A program made the position numbers and the translations under genes. Below, piece by piece: positions 1 to 13,204 of a stretch of DNA of 25,007 bases. Within the stretch, counting starts at the first letter, position 1; every line of letters starts with the position of its first letter. Below the pieces are notes generated by a model. That model was given only the letters and a program-made list of their open reading frames with translations, was not told the origin of the DNA and ran no database searches. Source of the stretch: Smittium culicis (taxonomy: Eukaryota > Kickxellomycota > Harpellomycetes > Harpellales > Legeriomycetaceae); the NCBI GenBank assembly GCA_001970855.1, contig LSSN01001010.1:1-25007 (forward strand). The letters are read 5' to 3'.

Positions 1-164
1 ATGACCATACTTGAGTAAATTGGGGTGTTTTTTTTGCTTTGCTTTTTTATTTTTTATTTTTTTTGTGCAGGCTTTTTTTTGTGTCGCAAATTAGTCGAAA
101 TAATCAAATTCGTTAAATTCGGCGATTTGCGTACTTTTTTTTTTCTCGATTTGGCTAATTAAAA

Positions 165-310
165 CCGTGCACCAAACTTGGGCACTTACAATTTCATTGC
201 AAAAGTTAAACTTTGTCTAAAGAGACCAAACTTGTACCAAAATGTAGCTCTTGGCTAGGTCAACAAAGTTGTGTTAATAAGTTAAAGTCGATAGACTACG
301 TGTTCGATGG
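165..310. repeat. Candidate fragment of a dispersed repeat
   Basis: This stretch has less biased composition than its flanks and contains a nine-base motif twice (CCAAACTTG at 173-181 and 226-234). The reverse strand has one frame with a single internal stop, but it matches no protein I recognise. The text reads like a non-coding dispersed repeat or a transposon tail. This is pattern recognition only; there is no second copy in the window. Confidence 0.2.
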
Positions 311-347
311 TTATAGTCAATTTTATTTATTAAGGGCGTAAAAAAAA

Positions 348-373
348 GTGAATAGTAGATGTGAATAGTAGAT
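348..373. repeat. 13-bp direct tandem repeat, two copies
   Basis: GTGAATAGTAGAT occurs twice head to tail at 348-360 and 361-373. The adjoining TAGATAAGAAATAA recurs about 40 bases further on (around 410-423), so a longer imperfect duplication is likely. No function is evident. Confidence 0.7.
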
Positions 374-769
374 AAGAAATAAAATTTTTAGTGTGTGTGT
401 TCATAGTATTAGATAAGAAATAATTTTTTATAAAAAATAAGAGAAGCTCTGTAGGGTCATATCATTAGTCAACTACCTGCATCATATTACAGATAAAGTT
501 AGAAAGAAAAAAAAGTGTATAAAATAACCGTTAACAACAGTTAACAGTCTCTCCTGAAACCTCACCAATATATAAAATACAAAATTCGCAAAATTTAAAC
601 TTTGCTCTTAATTTTATCCTGGTATATTCCGTTTAAACATAATTAAATTGATTGAAAATAAAACAAAAAAGACAGGTATGCTAAGAACGGTAGTAGAAAA
701 AAAGAAAAGCGTTTGAGGATAGAGTATATAAAGTAAGCTTGATGAAATTCAATTGTTTGATTTTATAAA

Positions 770-775
770 TTTATT
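770..775 (-). terminator. Candidate polyadenylation signal of the synthase gene
   Basis: Read on the minus strand this is AATAAA, about 90 nt beyond the TAG stop of the fatty acid synthase. It is the first canonical hexamer I find after the stop. In DNA this AT-rich such hexamers also occur by chance, so the assignment rests on position. Confidence 0.35.
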
Positions 776-862
776 GAACAGACGATTTAGAAATAGTAAA
801 AAGTTGGTATAAATAGAAATAGATTTTAATTTGATAAAATTAGGGTATTAATTAATGGGTGA

Positions 863-3800
863 CTATTGAGCAACAGCAACTGCTCCTGCATATGCACCAG
901 AATGGCTAATAGAAACCTTAACAGATGATACTCCAGCAGTAGCTGATGCAGCTTTAGCTGAACCGTGGAATACTACAGATGGTGCACCGCTATCAGATGT
1001 GGCGATTTCAATTTCAATTAGAGGAGCAGCTTCGCCTTGGTTCCAAACTTTTGGAATGTTAGGGTTGAATGAGCTTACGGCCTTGATTACAGCCTCTTTA
1101 GCACACCATTTACCAGTGAAGCTAGATTGAGGATCAGGTCGAGAAAGGCAGTAATTTATCTCAGATGCAGTGAAATTTCTTTCTATGAAATTCATGTTTT
1201 CTGAGTTGAAAGAAGAAACAAGTTCAAAATCTATTCCTACCCCACGCTGAGACTCGCTAGAACCAGCTTCACCTAAAATGGATAGGTTTACCTCTGGTGA
1301 AATGGATTTCACTAATAAGTTAGCAGATTCAGAGTCTAATTTAGTAAAGTTCGGATTGGCAGGAGTATTGGCGTTTTTGAAGTGGTAAGAATTATCTTTA
1401 GGGTTAAATTGTGCTCTGGCAAGTGGGTTCAAGTAAACTTCAGATTCTTGATCCTTAGAGTATGGGGCTTCTGTTTTAATAACAACGTAAGGGTGAACTC
1501 CTGTTAAAGAGTTGTGGTAGTATCTATAAGCTTTCAAGCTACGTTTGGTCAGTTTGTTAATATAATCATTGTATTTAGATTCAGAAAGAGATGCTAAAAG
1601 ATATTCAGGGTGAACTACTAATACTTCACCGCCCACCTGACCGAAGCCAAATGACTTGAGTAAACCTGCCTTAAGACCGTCGGTTTGGATGGATTGAGAT
1701 GGATAGAGAACAAAGTCAAATTTATCCATTTCAGCGTCAATGTTGTCAGCATTTCTATTTCCAGGAATAATTCCAGAAAGAAGACATTGCATCATGCCGT
1801 TAAGCATCCATGAAGCAGCAGGCCCCTTTGGATGACCAGTAAGATATTTTTGGAAAATTGCTGGACAAGCATTGCCTGGAGTTCTTCCTAAATGATGGAA
1901 TTGTTTATTTAGCACATCAGATTCGTTCTTATCATTAGCCTTGGTTGAAGTTCCATGGAATGAAGCAACACCAATGTCATCAATAGTAAGACCGTATACT
2001 GCCAATGCACCCCTTAATGGAGCAATTCTTGGGTCACTTCTATAAAATTCATTACCCCATAGATCCATTGCTTCATTTTCTTGTCGCTTGGCCTCCCTTT
2101 GGATAAATTCAGTTCTCTCTTTAATAAACTCATCTTCGGAACATGGTAAAGAGTTTGATTTGATTAGGCTATCCAGCTCGGATCGCAAGTACGAGTGTTC
2201 TCTTTCTACCCAGGATTTGATGTTTGCTCTACATTGATCTAATTGGCGACGTCTGTAGTCCAAGTTGAGCATTGGAGAAGGAAGCTTACTGTGAGATTCT
2301 CTCGCAGTAGTCAAGATTCCTTGACCAGGAGCCGGCACAGATCGACCTTCTTTATCAGTAGCAGTGTTAGTAAGAGCGATAATACCATAGATCGGAACAC
2401 CCATTTCGATAGCAGTTGATGCAGACATAAGAATGGCAATGCCAGAACCGTGTGATTCCATAAATCCTGCACGAGTTGTAGTAGATGGTCTAGACATTTC
2501 AGCAGGTGTACGACCTTTAGCAAACTCTTCTACAGAGTTGCTTGTAGCGTTCATGTTAGCAAATTCACATGAACCTTCTTCTTGGAAGTCATCAAAACCA
2601 CCAGCTAAAATAATTTTAGCTTTACCACTTTGGATAGTGTCGACACCAACCTCAACTGAAACAACAGCAGTAGCACATGCACCTACAGGGATTTTAATTG
2701 GGCCACTGCTAGAAATCATAAGCATATTAACCCAGGCAGCCATAGTGTTGATGAAAGTTTCTTGAAGGATATCTTTTTGTACATCGTTATCAAGGAAGCG
2801 ATCTTTGTACATGAGTCTGTTGGAGTGCATACCACCGACACCAGAACCTGTGGTATTACCTATTTCAGATACATGTACGTACTTATACATTTCATAGGGA
2901 TCAGTAATACCTGAGCGAAGAAGAGATTCTGCAGTGGCAACAAAAACGTATAGAGTTACAGGGTCAACTTGGTTAATAATATCTTTAGGAATTCCGTATC
3001 TTTCAGCGCTCCAGCCGGTTGGGATTTGGCCTGCAACTAGTCTATTAAACTTGAGGGCTTTAGGAACCATCAAAGTAGCACCAGTTAAAAATCGGACTGA
3101 CCAAGTTTCTCCATCGTCATTCTTCCATATGTCGACCTTATCGCCGTTCTTCAGTTTGAAGTTTGAAGCTTCTTCTGCTGTAGTTGAGAAAGGCTCCAAG
3201 TCTGATTCCAATACAATTTCGCGGATCATACTTTTTTTATTAGGGTCGTATCCTTCAAAGAGTTCAGGCTCAATAAGACGTATACCAGTGTGTTCAAGAA
3301 TGCTTTTTTCAAACTTAGCCTTAACATCACGATCGTCGATTGGTTCACCTGATTCTGAAATAACCCACCCAGTGTACATTCTACCAGATTTAAGCTTGCC
3401 TGAGAAATGCTTAATGTAGCCCATAATCCAAGCAAGTTCGATACAGCCCTCAAGCGAGAATTCGCCATAAGCTTCCATTTCCCACCTAGTTTGAGAGTTT
3501 CCCCATGGACCAACTTCACCAAACCCTGTTACTACAACAACTTTGTCCAAGTTGAGCATTCCTTTCAGGTTGGACAATTTCTTTAGAGATTCATAGCTCT
3601 TGTATGTAGGAAATTGTATCTTCATATTAGCTCTTGGGCTAACTGTTGATGATTTATAAAGGCTGTCGTTATTTTTACCATTGACAATCTTTTCGTCTAG
3701 TGAAGTGTCCATGACAATAGCCCTCTGGATTTCGCTAGTTTCTCTTACTTGTTCTCTGAGTTTGGCAGTGAATTCTTGGAGTTCTGTGATATATTGAAGA

Positions 3801-6800
3801 CCACCATTCAAATCTGCCCAGACTGGATGATTTTGAGCCATTCTGGAAATAGTAGGGTGAAGTAGACCGAGAATGTTAAACGCCATCTCCTGAGCTGAGA
3901 ATGTTCTTACTCCTAGTTTCTCAATACCTTCAGCAACAATGTTATTTGCATTCATTAACCCTGTTCCTCTGGTCCAGCCAATAATGACACCAGTTATAGT
4001 CAAGTAAGATCCCCATGACTCTGAGTGCCAGCGATTGAACAAAGTTTCTAAGCCTAATTTACTTTCACTATATAAACCATCGCCACCGAAAGTACCGTGA
4101 TTAGGAGAAAGAGGTAAAATTACTTGAGCTGGCCTAGTTTCAATTCCACGTTTTTGTTTATGGCTTTTAACCTCGCCCATCAAACGAAGAATATTAGTTA
4201 GCATGGCTCTGTGAGCCAATTCTGAGCGTGACCCAATATCTGAAATCTCCATTCCCTGTTCCGGAATGGCTGCGAAAGGAATAATAGCATCAATATCCAT
4301 ACCCAAACCATTTCTAGTGTCGGTTTCGTAAATGTAGTTAATCAGAGCTTTTACATCTTTTTGGGAAGCTTGGTTAAAAGGCAAAACAATGAGAGAGGAG
4401 TCTTTTGATCCGAATTTTTGATACATACGTTGGTAATATTCCATAGTTTGTTTGCTGAATCTTGAAGTAGTTATGACTACTTGAGCTCCTCCCGAAAGTA
4501 GGCCTTCAACAATGTTTGACCCAATAGATCCTTTACCACAACCGGTAACCAAAACACATTTATTCCTGAATGTAATGCCTTCTTCCGCGGATTTGGATAA
4601 CACATCTAGATAGGTTGATGTAAATTTGCCGCTATATTCCCATTCGCCACTAGAGTTTCTCTTCTTAAGGTGTAAGAATGGAATAGTTTCTTTTTTCATA
4701 CTTTGGCGAATGGAACCATCTTTCAAACTACTGCTAGATCTGCGACGAGTGAGTTTAACAAATGACGAAGTGTTATTTTTTTCGAAAAGCTTGCTTGACA
4801 TTTTCAAAGACCTCAAAACATCTGAATACATGTTTTGAATTTGGATCTTTGTAGACTTCTTAACCTTAGTTTGTGATTTAATCAGTCTGTAGATTTTAGC
4901 AAGGTCGTGTTCAACCAATTGTTTGGAATTAAATTGAGTCAATGGGCTCCCGTTAGACATGGAAGTCACATAATCCTTTAATTTTCTTTCGCCTGCCCTT
5001 GGGATTTCGTTATATTCTATATCACCACGCTTAGAAATGGTTGTATGTGGTCCAGTTGGATAATTGATGTCTTTATAAACAGGGCTGGCATCGAGAGCTT
5101 GTGAACAGTTGTCAATAAGCATTTTTCCCAAATCCTTAGCTAGTTCATAATTTGGTCCCTTCGATCCATCTGTTTTAGTGATATAGTATTCCATGTATCT
5201 AACTAGATCGGGTCTAGATCTGTTCATAAGGTGAATACATCTAGCAGTAACTTCGCGATCAACCTCAGTAAGACGGCCAAAGAGAATTTCGTAGTAAAGA
5301 ATTAGAGCATCTTGTCTAGCCCAATTCCAGTATGAGTCGAATTTACGGACTTTGCGGGCATCAAATTGGGGTCTAATTCCTTCTGAATAATCATCACCGT
5401 GCTCTTCAACCCAGAAATCAATTTCAGCATTAAGTTTATTCAATTCCTCTTGAGAAATTTCATTAGCGCGTTCTCCAGACCGCATATCAATCTCTAAGAA
5501 CTTGGCAAGAACTTGCAAGTGCATAAATGCTGAATCTTTTTGTTTTTTTTGGGCCAACTCAAACTCTTTGCTGTTGATGGTCACAGCAGCTCCAGATGAT
5601 CCTGAGGAGCCTGATGAGGCTTTTTTGTATGAAATACCTGCTCTTTGAGCATAAACGGTTGATACAGACTTAATCCAATTCAAAACATCAGCCTCGCCAG
5701 ATAATCTAGAGTCGGGTTCCATTGTCATAGCAATCAACATAAATCCATCACTTCTTTGAGGGCCAAGGCCGTATTCAGTGCTTAAAATGTTTTTGATTGA
5801 AGTAATGTTAAACCCACCCGGCATTTTACTACTTGCAACCTTAGAAATTTGTGAAGAAGTGAATTTACCTAAGCCTGAGGAACAATCTAACGACATTGCT
5901 AAATCGCTCAAAGATTGCTCTTCAGATTTTTCTGGGACCTGTGAGGGGAACTCTTTTTGCAAATCACCAAGGATCTCATTTTGCATAGTAGATTTTCCAC
6001 CTACTAAATCTTTAATAGATTTACTGTTTGGTATGTCGCTGATAGGTTTTTTAAGCTTAAGAGCTACAATTGCAAGTAAAATTTCTAAGCTAGAGACAGG
6101 AACATCGTCAATGGATTGTGCAGCGCCTGATCCGGAAGAAGCTGGTTCACTTGGAGCTTCGATAGCTTGCGAAGGTTGAGCAACTTGGGTCTTAGATTCG
6201 GTTTTGGTGGGTACAGTAAGAGAAGCCTCTGTTGTGGCAACTTCTTCCTCTGGCTCATAAGCATAATACAACTCTTTAGTATCTTTGGTGTAACAAAGAC
6301 TGGTTCTTCTTCTTGTCATTGCATCGTCATAAGCTTCATATTTGAATTTGAGAGTACGTTGAGCCATACCGCAAAGAGTTGGGCTAGGGCCAATTTCAAT
6401 AAATCTTTCAATTGAGTAGTTTTTGAACAAAAGGTCTTGAGTTTCTATCCATCTAACAGCACTAGCAAATTGGTACGACAGAAGTTCAATGAGAAGAATG
6501 TAACCAAGTCTTTGTTGTTCTGCTGGTTGTTTGTAAGTTTCAGGATTCCAATCTCTAAGTGCTCTAGAAATTCTCTGTGAACCAGTTAGTTCGGACATGT
6601 TTTCAAAATAGGCTTGCGTTACTTCAAATGGTTTTGCAGTGACATTGGGGATATATCTATTGCAGAGGCGAGATACATCAACGTCAGCAACACGAAGCTT
6701 CTTTAACAAGAAGTTTCTGAATGGACCAACTCCAGGAAGTAAGAATGAAGAATGGAATGGGACATCAATTCCCATCAACGGGATAGTTGCATGGCTTCTT

Positions 6801-9800
6801 TCCAATACAACTTTACCTACGGATTTAATCTTTGATTCGACTTTTTCCAAAACAGTAGAGATAATTTCAGTTAGCTGCTCTAGAACCTTTTCTAATGAAA
6901 TTGTTTTTATCATTTCACTTAAATCAAGCTTTTGTGAAGCCAAATGGTCAGTTACAAGAGCAAGTGTGGAAAGGAGTTTAAGTTCACCAGCAACTACGTA
7001 TTGCCAGTTTTCAACGTTATAGTTGACAATTTCAATGAGGCCTTTAGTGTGATGACTAATTGCATCTACTACATATGATAATGCTTGCTCACCAAAACCA
7101 CGTCCAACACGAATAGGGTTAACTGCAATCATACCATAATCGCTATTACCAAACTCGTCTCTTTTAACAGCAACTTGCATAGTCATACCACGGTAGAACC
7201 CGATTTCTACAACAGATTCGACTGGAACAACTCTACCAATAGCACTCAATGCGCCATACTCACCTAATGAATGGCCTGCAAATGGAGAATCTGATTTGAT
7301 AAGATTATTAGATAACATATCCTCGTAACATGCAAGTTCAAACAAAAGAAGGGATGGCTGAGTAAATTGAGTAGCCGACAATAGGCCGTTTGGTGATTTG
7401 AATGTGTAAAATGGTGAATCCTCATTAATTTCAGGGAACAGTGGCAACGCTTGAACGTTTCCATCTTTATCAATAGTCTCATAGGTCATAGACATGTAAT
7501 TTTTTCTGATCTCTTCACCTTTTGGGCCTCCAAAGTAAATTGTTTTAGTTTTTGGATTGCTTCTAACAATTTCGAGGATAGAGAATCCGTATACTTTTAG
7601 CAAGTGTGCGTCAGCAGTGTCCCACACTTTTCTGGCAACTTCTGATCTTTGGTACAAGTCCATACCCATACCAGTTTCTTGTGAACCTTGCCCAGTAAAA
7701 GCATACGCTGTAATTGGTTGATCTACTTCAGCAGTTCCTTCCAATACTTTTACACCATTTTGGTTGAAGGTTTCAACTTTGATAAGTTTACGACCATTGA
7801 TCATACCTACGTGTCTTAGTTTAGTTTCCAGGGCATCATTAGGTAGGACCATTCCTAAGAATGTTACCTCGTAAGCTGTAACTCTTTCTGGGCAATTATC
7901 AGCAGCAAATATTTCGACAAACTTCCTTGTAGAAGCTGAAGTCCACATACCATGAGTAATTGTTCCTGGGAGACCGCTATAATCTGCAAAGTAGGGGTTA
8001 GTATGGATTGGGTTATGATCCCCAGATACATAAGAATATGGCATATTTGAGTTTGGAACTCTAACTTTAGAGGAATGCATATCATCGTTGGGCATAACAG
8101 AATATCCTCCATTTTCAAAGAACACTGACTGTTCAATCGGCTTACCAACTCTATTTAGATAAGCCATTACAGGATTTCCGCTTGAAGTTCCACTTTCATA
8201 GTCTACATTGGCAATCTTTACAAATTCTTTTGTTGACAGCTGCATGCTGACAACACCAGAAGTTTTTATGCTAGAGAATCTGTCTTTATCAACAAATTCT
8301 GCTCTAGTTTCGAGTCTAAAGACTAAAGTAGCTCCAGGCTCAATTGGGGCAGAATTGCTTTTTTCGTAGATAAACCATTCTTTGCTCATTAAAACTGCGA
8401 TATCACGGGTTGATGCCAATTCTAATTGAACTGGAGTCTCTCTCGTGAATTGGAATGTATTTTTGTAGTCAGTAAAACTTCCCCGATACAAGAATGAAGA
8501 CTTAATTTCCATGACTTTAACGCCTTTACGAGACAGAGATCCTGTAACGACAAGGGTTTTTCCTGAGTCACTGTTTACAATCTGATCAATTCTAACTTGT
8601 GAGTCAACGATATCTCCGGATTCGAAAGGTTTAGCTCCCTCTACCATCTTAAATCCATTACTTAGATGAACGAGATTTAATAAATCGCCGTTAATGAATT
8701 TAGGAAGCATTGCTTGGCAGATAGGGATCCAACCTAATTTAATAGCATAATCCATAGGTGCAAATACTTTTCCATCAGTAGGAACAACATATCTTTCAGA
8801 ATGGTTACCAACTGTATTACAAAAGTCAATAACGCTTCCAGGCTCAATTAAAGCTCCGCTACTTTCGAAGATATTACTGGAGTTTTCAACTTTAAGCGCA
8901 TCAGTGCTCGACGATTTTCCGAACCAAATTTGGTTGTAGAAGGATTTGATTCTATCGTTTCTACCTTCCATATCTTCGTGAATTAAAGCGTATGGTTGTT
9001 CAGGCAGGTATTGGAAACCGAGTTTCAATGTGCAAACTTCGTTTCTAACATGATTGTTGATAGAAAAGGTAATGTGATGACCATTATCAGCAACGACTTC
9101 AACTGCGACAAAACCATCTTTATTTTGAACAACAAGGCTGTTAGGAGATCCGTCCTTCGATTGTGAAATAGTGACAGTTTGTCCAACTCGAGGACGAAGA
9201 ACTCTTCTAGCCATATTGCTATTGAATCTTTTTCCTTGAACAATTACGTCAGACATAATTAAAGCTCTAAGCCAAGTTGGTTTTTTACCTGCTAAAGTTT
9301 CAAGCCATTCATCTGTCTCTGGTAGATCTCTTGCTCTTGACGGCAAATTGTAGATTCTAGAATTACTCAATAATTGCATACCAACAGTTGAGCCAGTTCT
9401 TTCTAACGTTTGTCTAGGTTGGGCGCCTAAGTATTCAACAATTGGAATCCTTGATTCATCACCATCATAATATCTTTGAATTAAATACTTAATTTGATTC
9501 TTGTAAATTCCACCTAAAATTTCAGCAACAGGTACATTGATTTTATCCGAGTATCTTGCTGAAACAGGGCCTTGAAGGATACATACTCTTTCGACATCTC
9601 CGTCAACGACAGCAGTTAGGTCCTCTGATTGCCACAAACTGTCTTTCTTGAACCAAATATCGAAATTTTCGTCAAGAAGTGGAATAAATGGTACAGGTTT
9701 GCGAATTGGGATCATACAAAGGCTAAGGAAGTATTGAATATCTTCAGTGGTGAGTAGCTGGGTCTTAGATTCTGGGTAAGCATCAAGAACTTCGTTTAAT

Positions 9801-12800
9801 TTTTCATAAGGAACGTCAAGCTGCTTGAAAGACTGTAGAATAGATTCGTGAGAGGTTGTACTGAATCTTTCTTCTATTCTTTTTAAAAAGTCACCGGTGG
9901 TGTCTCTCAGTGTTACATCAATCCATCTGTTTTCTGCCTTAACAAACAAAAGTTCAACTAACCGGTTTGCGACTTCAGCGTATGTCATTTCCTCCAGATC
10001 AGCGGTGCTGCCATCTGATTTCTTACCAAACCATGGCTTCTGGTAATCCTTGTTAAGCCTTTGAATAATGTATTCCTTCTTTTTTAAAATAGTAGGCATT
10101 CTTTTTCCTCTTGGGATGTTAAAAATAGTATTATCGAACTCTTTCCATAGCATAACACCACGAGTAGCTACTTTGTGGATTGGTTCGCCTAACTCGGAAA
10201 GAACTGTTGTAATACCACCAGCTACGCCTTTGTAGGTTTTTTCCCAGTCTTTGTCGTCAACGCCCGGAGCATCAACAATTTTTTGTTTAACTTTATCATT
10301 AGCGCTACCTTCTTTTGCAACTAACATACGCGAACCATATAAAACACCATCAAATGGCATTTTAGCAACATTAAAACGTTCACTCCAGTCACCAGTGATG
10401 TATGGCAAAGTATCTTCGGTTCCACCAAATCCACCACCACAAACGAGAATAATATTTTTTTGAGCACGAATGGATGAGTAAGTTTCTAGAATTGGCTGAT
10501 GCATATCTTCAAAACTGTGGTGACCTCCTGATCGGCCTCCTGTCCATTGTAGCATGATTGACATTTCAGGGTTTCTTTTAGCGATATTTACAACTTGCCT
10601 AACAGCTGATACAGATCCTGGTTTAAACGAAACGTGTCTAAATCCAGAGGCAAGTAAATTAGAGATAATTTCGTCAGCAACTTCATTTGAGGGAACGCCA
10701 GCAGCTACACACAAACCTTCCATGGGGATACCTTCTTTTCTCATGACTTGAATTAAAGGAAATTGAAATCCCCATTGATAGACATTCAAGAATATACAGT
10801 TGAGGGTGATACCTAATCCAGGCTTAACCAAATTCATGATTTTATCTACTTTAGATCTGAGAACAAATTCGTTAAAATGACCACCGCCTGATAACTCGAT
10901 ATGGTATCCAGCGTTCATAACAGCAGATACGAACTTTTCTCCGACAGTTGAAGGTGTCATACCAGCAACCATGAGAGGCGGTTTACCCAAAAGTCTACTC
11001 ATTGGAGTATCTATATGTATTGCGTTTTCTTTGGCGGTGCGGACCAGTTTAGGTGCGAAATCTTTAGCCCAATTCATGGAATAAATAACAGCGGAGTCAC
11101 GACTATCAAATATATCAGATTTTAATGATACTTCAGCGTTGGAACCTTCAAGTACTCCTGCGAGAATGATTCTAACACCAGTTCCTTCTTTGTTGCGGTG
11201 AGTTAAAAATCCAACTCCAGAAAAGCCTCCTGGACCAAAATCGATCATGTGGGTAACTCCTTCAGCTGAAGATGCGACTGGCCAGTCAACTGGAACAAGG
11301 CATATCAGCTCAACTAAATCGCGGGCTAAATCAGTGCTATGTCTTAAATCACTGCCATCTTTTGTTGAGATTACGGGGACTTTAATGTCTGATGAGTCGA
11401 AAGATGCGTTTAGACGAGCCAAATCCTTAAGTACAAGCTCTGGTACATTTGACAAGTACTTGCTGTGGAAAGGAAGGGTGATTGGCAAAAATCTTGTTGA
11501 GAACTTAAGCTTTCTTTCAGAATGGGGTACTCTATTTTGGTCTAGGCCCTCAGGTTCTTTGATCTTTCTGAGCATGAGATTCAATCCGTATAGTGATTGG
11601 GGGGGACCAGAGATTACATTTGCTTTAGGACCGTTAACTAAGCTAATGTAGATTTTGCGGTCTTCTGGCAAGTGCATGTTTGTTGCTTCAACGTGAGCTT
11701 CAATAGATTTCTTGTCCAAGTTTGAAACAACAACCATAGGACCGGGGTTACCTTCATTGTTTTCGAAGGAATCCTGCAGGATAGCGGGGTTTAATGTCGT
11801 TTGTGGGAATGATAGCTGACCTCTAGCTCCGATAGACAATAACATAGCTAATGCTGCTTTTGAGTTTAAATAGAAAGAATCCTCGGTTGACGAAGAGGCT
11901 ACTGCTGCAGCGATTATTAAGCCTTGACTATGACCAGACATACCTATTCATTAAATTAGTTAATAAATAATTTTATTAAACGTTTAATTAAATTGGTTGG
12001 GGGGATAAGGGATAATTATGTGAAGAACAAGATAATGTGGCTGTAGAAAATAGACAGAATTATTTTTTGATATTTAAATAGATATTAGGAAAAGATATGT
12101 ATACTAACCTTTAAAGTAGTTAACCACGGTGCTTGGAGATTTATTTAAAATTTTACAGGTAATTAAAAAGTTAGCTAGTTGGGTTAAACCTATCAAAGGC
12201 ATACTAACAGGGGCAGAAATCATGTAGCCATCGTCAGGCTGGACTTCTGGGTGAGTTAACCAGAGCATGACGTCCAAGCCCTTAGGCAATACAGATCTCC
12301 ATTCTCTTTCATCAGCCAAGCTTTTAAGGTAAGAAGACATAGATTCAAAGAAAGGCTTGATTAGAGGCTCATAAATGTCATACAAGTCTCTTGTTTCGTC
12401 GAAATATTTCTCGACATTGCCTTGACCACCAAACAAAGCGAACAATTTAGCTTTTCCGGTTTCAGCAGCGGTTAAAAGTGAGCTGTTTGAATCATAAATA
12501 GTAGAACCGTTGTTTTTTTCAATGATGGATTTTGCACAGTAGTAAGCGTTTAAAGTGAATTTTTTTTGTGAGGTGTCTAAATTGTTAGTAATGACGTGAA
12601 TGTCATTTCCTTTCAAGTACTCTTTTGAGAAGTGGTCAAAGACTATATTGAGCATTTCAGAAAAGTCAACTTTAGAGGCCATGCGAACAATTTCTTCTGA
12701 GATAAACTTTAGGAGCCTAGCAGCTAGCTCAACTTCTTCTAAGACATAGTCAGCATCAATGGAGGAATGTTTAGAAGACAAGAAGATTTCACGCATTTGT

Positions 12801-12940
12801 TCAGCGATAGACCAGCTTTCAGATGGGACTAGGATGGAGAGTTCTGAAGAGGCTATTTTGATGACCAATGGTCTTAAATTGATAGTATTTCTAACTAAGC
12901 CATTAGAGGCATGGTTTGGATGAGTAGAATTGTTTATCAT
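863..12940 (-). CDS. FAS1-FAS2: Single-chain fungal type I fatty acid synthase (fused beta and alpha)
   Basis: Builds palmitoyl/stearoyl-CoA in the cytosol from acetyl-CoA, malonyl-CoA and NADPH. Two exons, 12109-12940 and 863-11943, encode about 3970 residues, close to yeast Fas1 plus Fas2 (2051 + 1887). Domains in order, approximate residues: acetyltransferase 165-560 (FGGQG at 170; GHSQG, nucleophile Ser283); enoyl reductase TIM barrel 600-900 (GGHHSFED, His752/753); dehydratase with GDHNPIH (His1591); malonyl/palmitoyl transferase 1692-2070 (GHSLG Ser1836, Arg1862, His2008); Pro/Ser/Thr-rich linker then ACP (GGKST, phosphopantetheine Ser2262); ketoreductase from 2739 (GCGKGSIG; YSESK, Tyr2902, Lys2906); ketosynthase 3078-3680 (GACAT Cys3367, His3607, His3648); phosphopantetheinyl transferase at the C-terminus (GIDFE, Asp3849; WCAKEA). 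All the catalytic residues I checked are present and the long exon has no frameshift. The ATG at 12940 has an in-frame TAA just upstream (12947-12949). Yeast has two separate genes for these activities. Confidence 0.97.
11944..12108 (-). other. Phase-1 spliceosomal intron of the synthase gene
   Basis: The donor reads AAAG|GTTAGT and the acceptor AATAG|GTATG. Joining 12109 to 11943 restores a Gly codon (G + GT) and gives YFKGMSGHSQG, which matches the fungal acetyltransferase elbow where yeast has YLKGATGHSQG. Without splicing, the upstream frame stops at 12104 and the downstream part has no N-terminus. The intron is 165 bp long and lies five codons before the nucleophilic serine. Confidence 0.93.
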
Positions 12941-13204
12941 AGCTAATTAATGGAGAGTAGTGGTGAGTTTTATGTGATGAAGCTTCTAGCCAAGGGCAGA
13001 ATTTATAGAATAAGTTATAAAGGCACACTTAGGGTGATATATTATTAGTAGAGAGAAGATATGAATAATAGACTGCCAAAGAGCTGGAAAGCTGTGGGAT
13101 ATCAGAAGTTATAAACTGTTTCTAAAGAGAGTGTTGTAATTATAAACTGAAGCTAAGCTGGTATAAGAGAGATAGAGTGTATATTTTAGTATTTGTTTTT
13201 GCTT
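12941..13204 (-). promoter_or_regulatory. Upstream region of the synthase gene, with TATA-like sequence
   Basis: This is the presumed promoter and 5' leader. On the minus strand TATAAAT lies at 13001-13007, about 60 bases before the ATG, and TTATAA at about 13014-13019. I see no clear binding site for a known lipid regulator. TATA-like words are common in this AT-rich DNA, so the call is weak. Confidence 0.25.

Larger units (their letters stand above)
1..862. other. AT-rich 3' flank of the synthase gene, no gene seen
   Basis: No open frame in this stretch has a start codon and convincing protein composition. It holds poly-T runs, an imperfect inverted repeat (CGCAAAT at 85-91 against ATTTGCG at 125-131), a stretch at about 165-310 that is less AT-rich than its surroundings, and short direct repeats at 348-421. 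The last 90 bases or so next to the synthase stop codon are probably its 3' UTR. Confidence 0.6.

Noticed and set aside
303..320. GTTCGATGG, similar to a tRNA T-arm
   Set aside because: No acceptor, D-arm or anticodon stem can be folded around it on either strand.
2433..2765. Open frames opposite to the synthase, such as 2433-2765, 2934-3419, 5778-6179, 6639-7022 and 11247-11651 on the plus strand
   Set aside because: They lie wholly inside the synthase coding sequence, antisense to conserved domains, and their composition is what the reverse of those codons gives.
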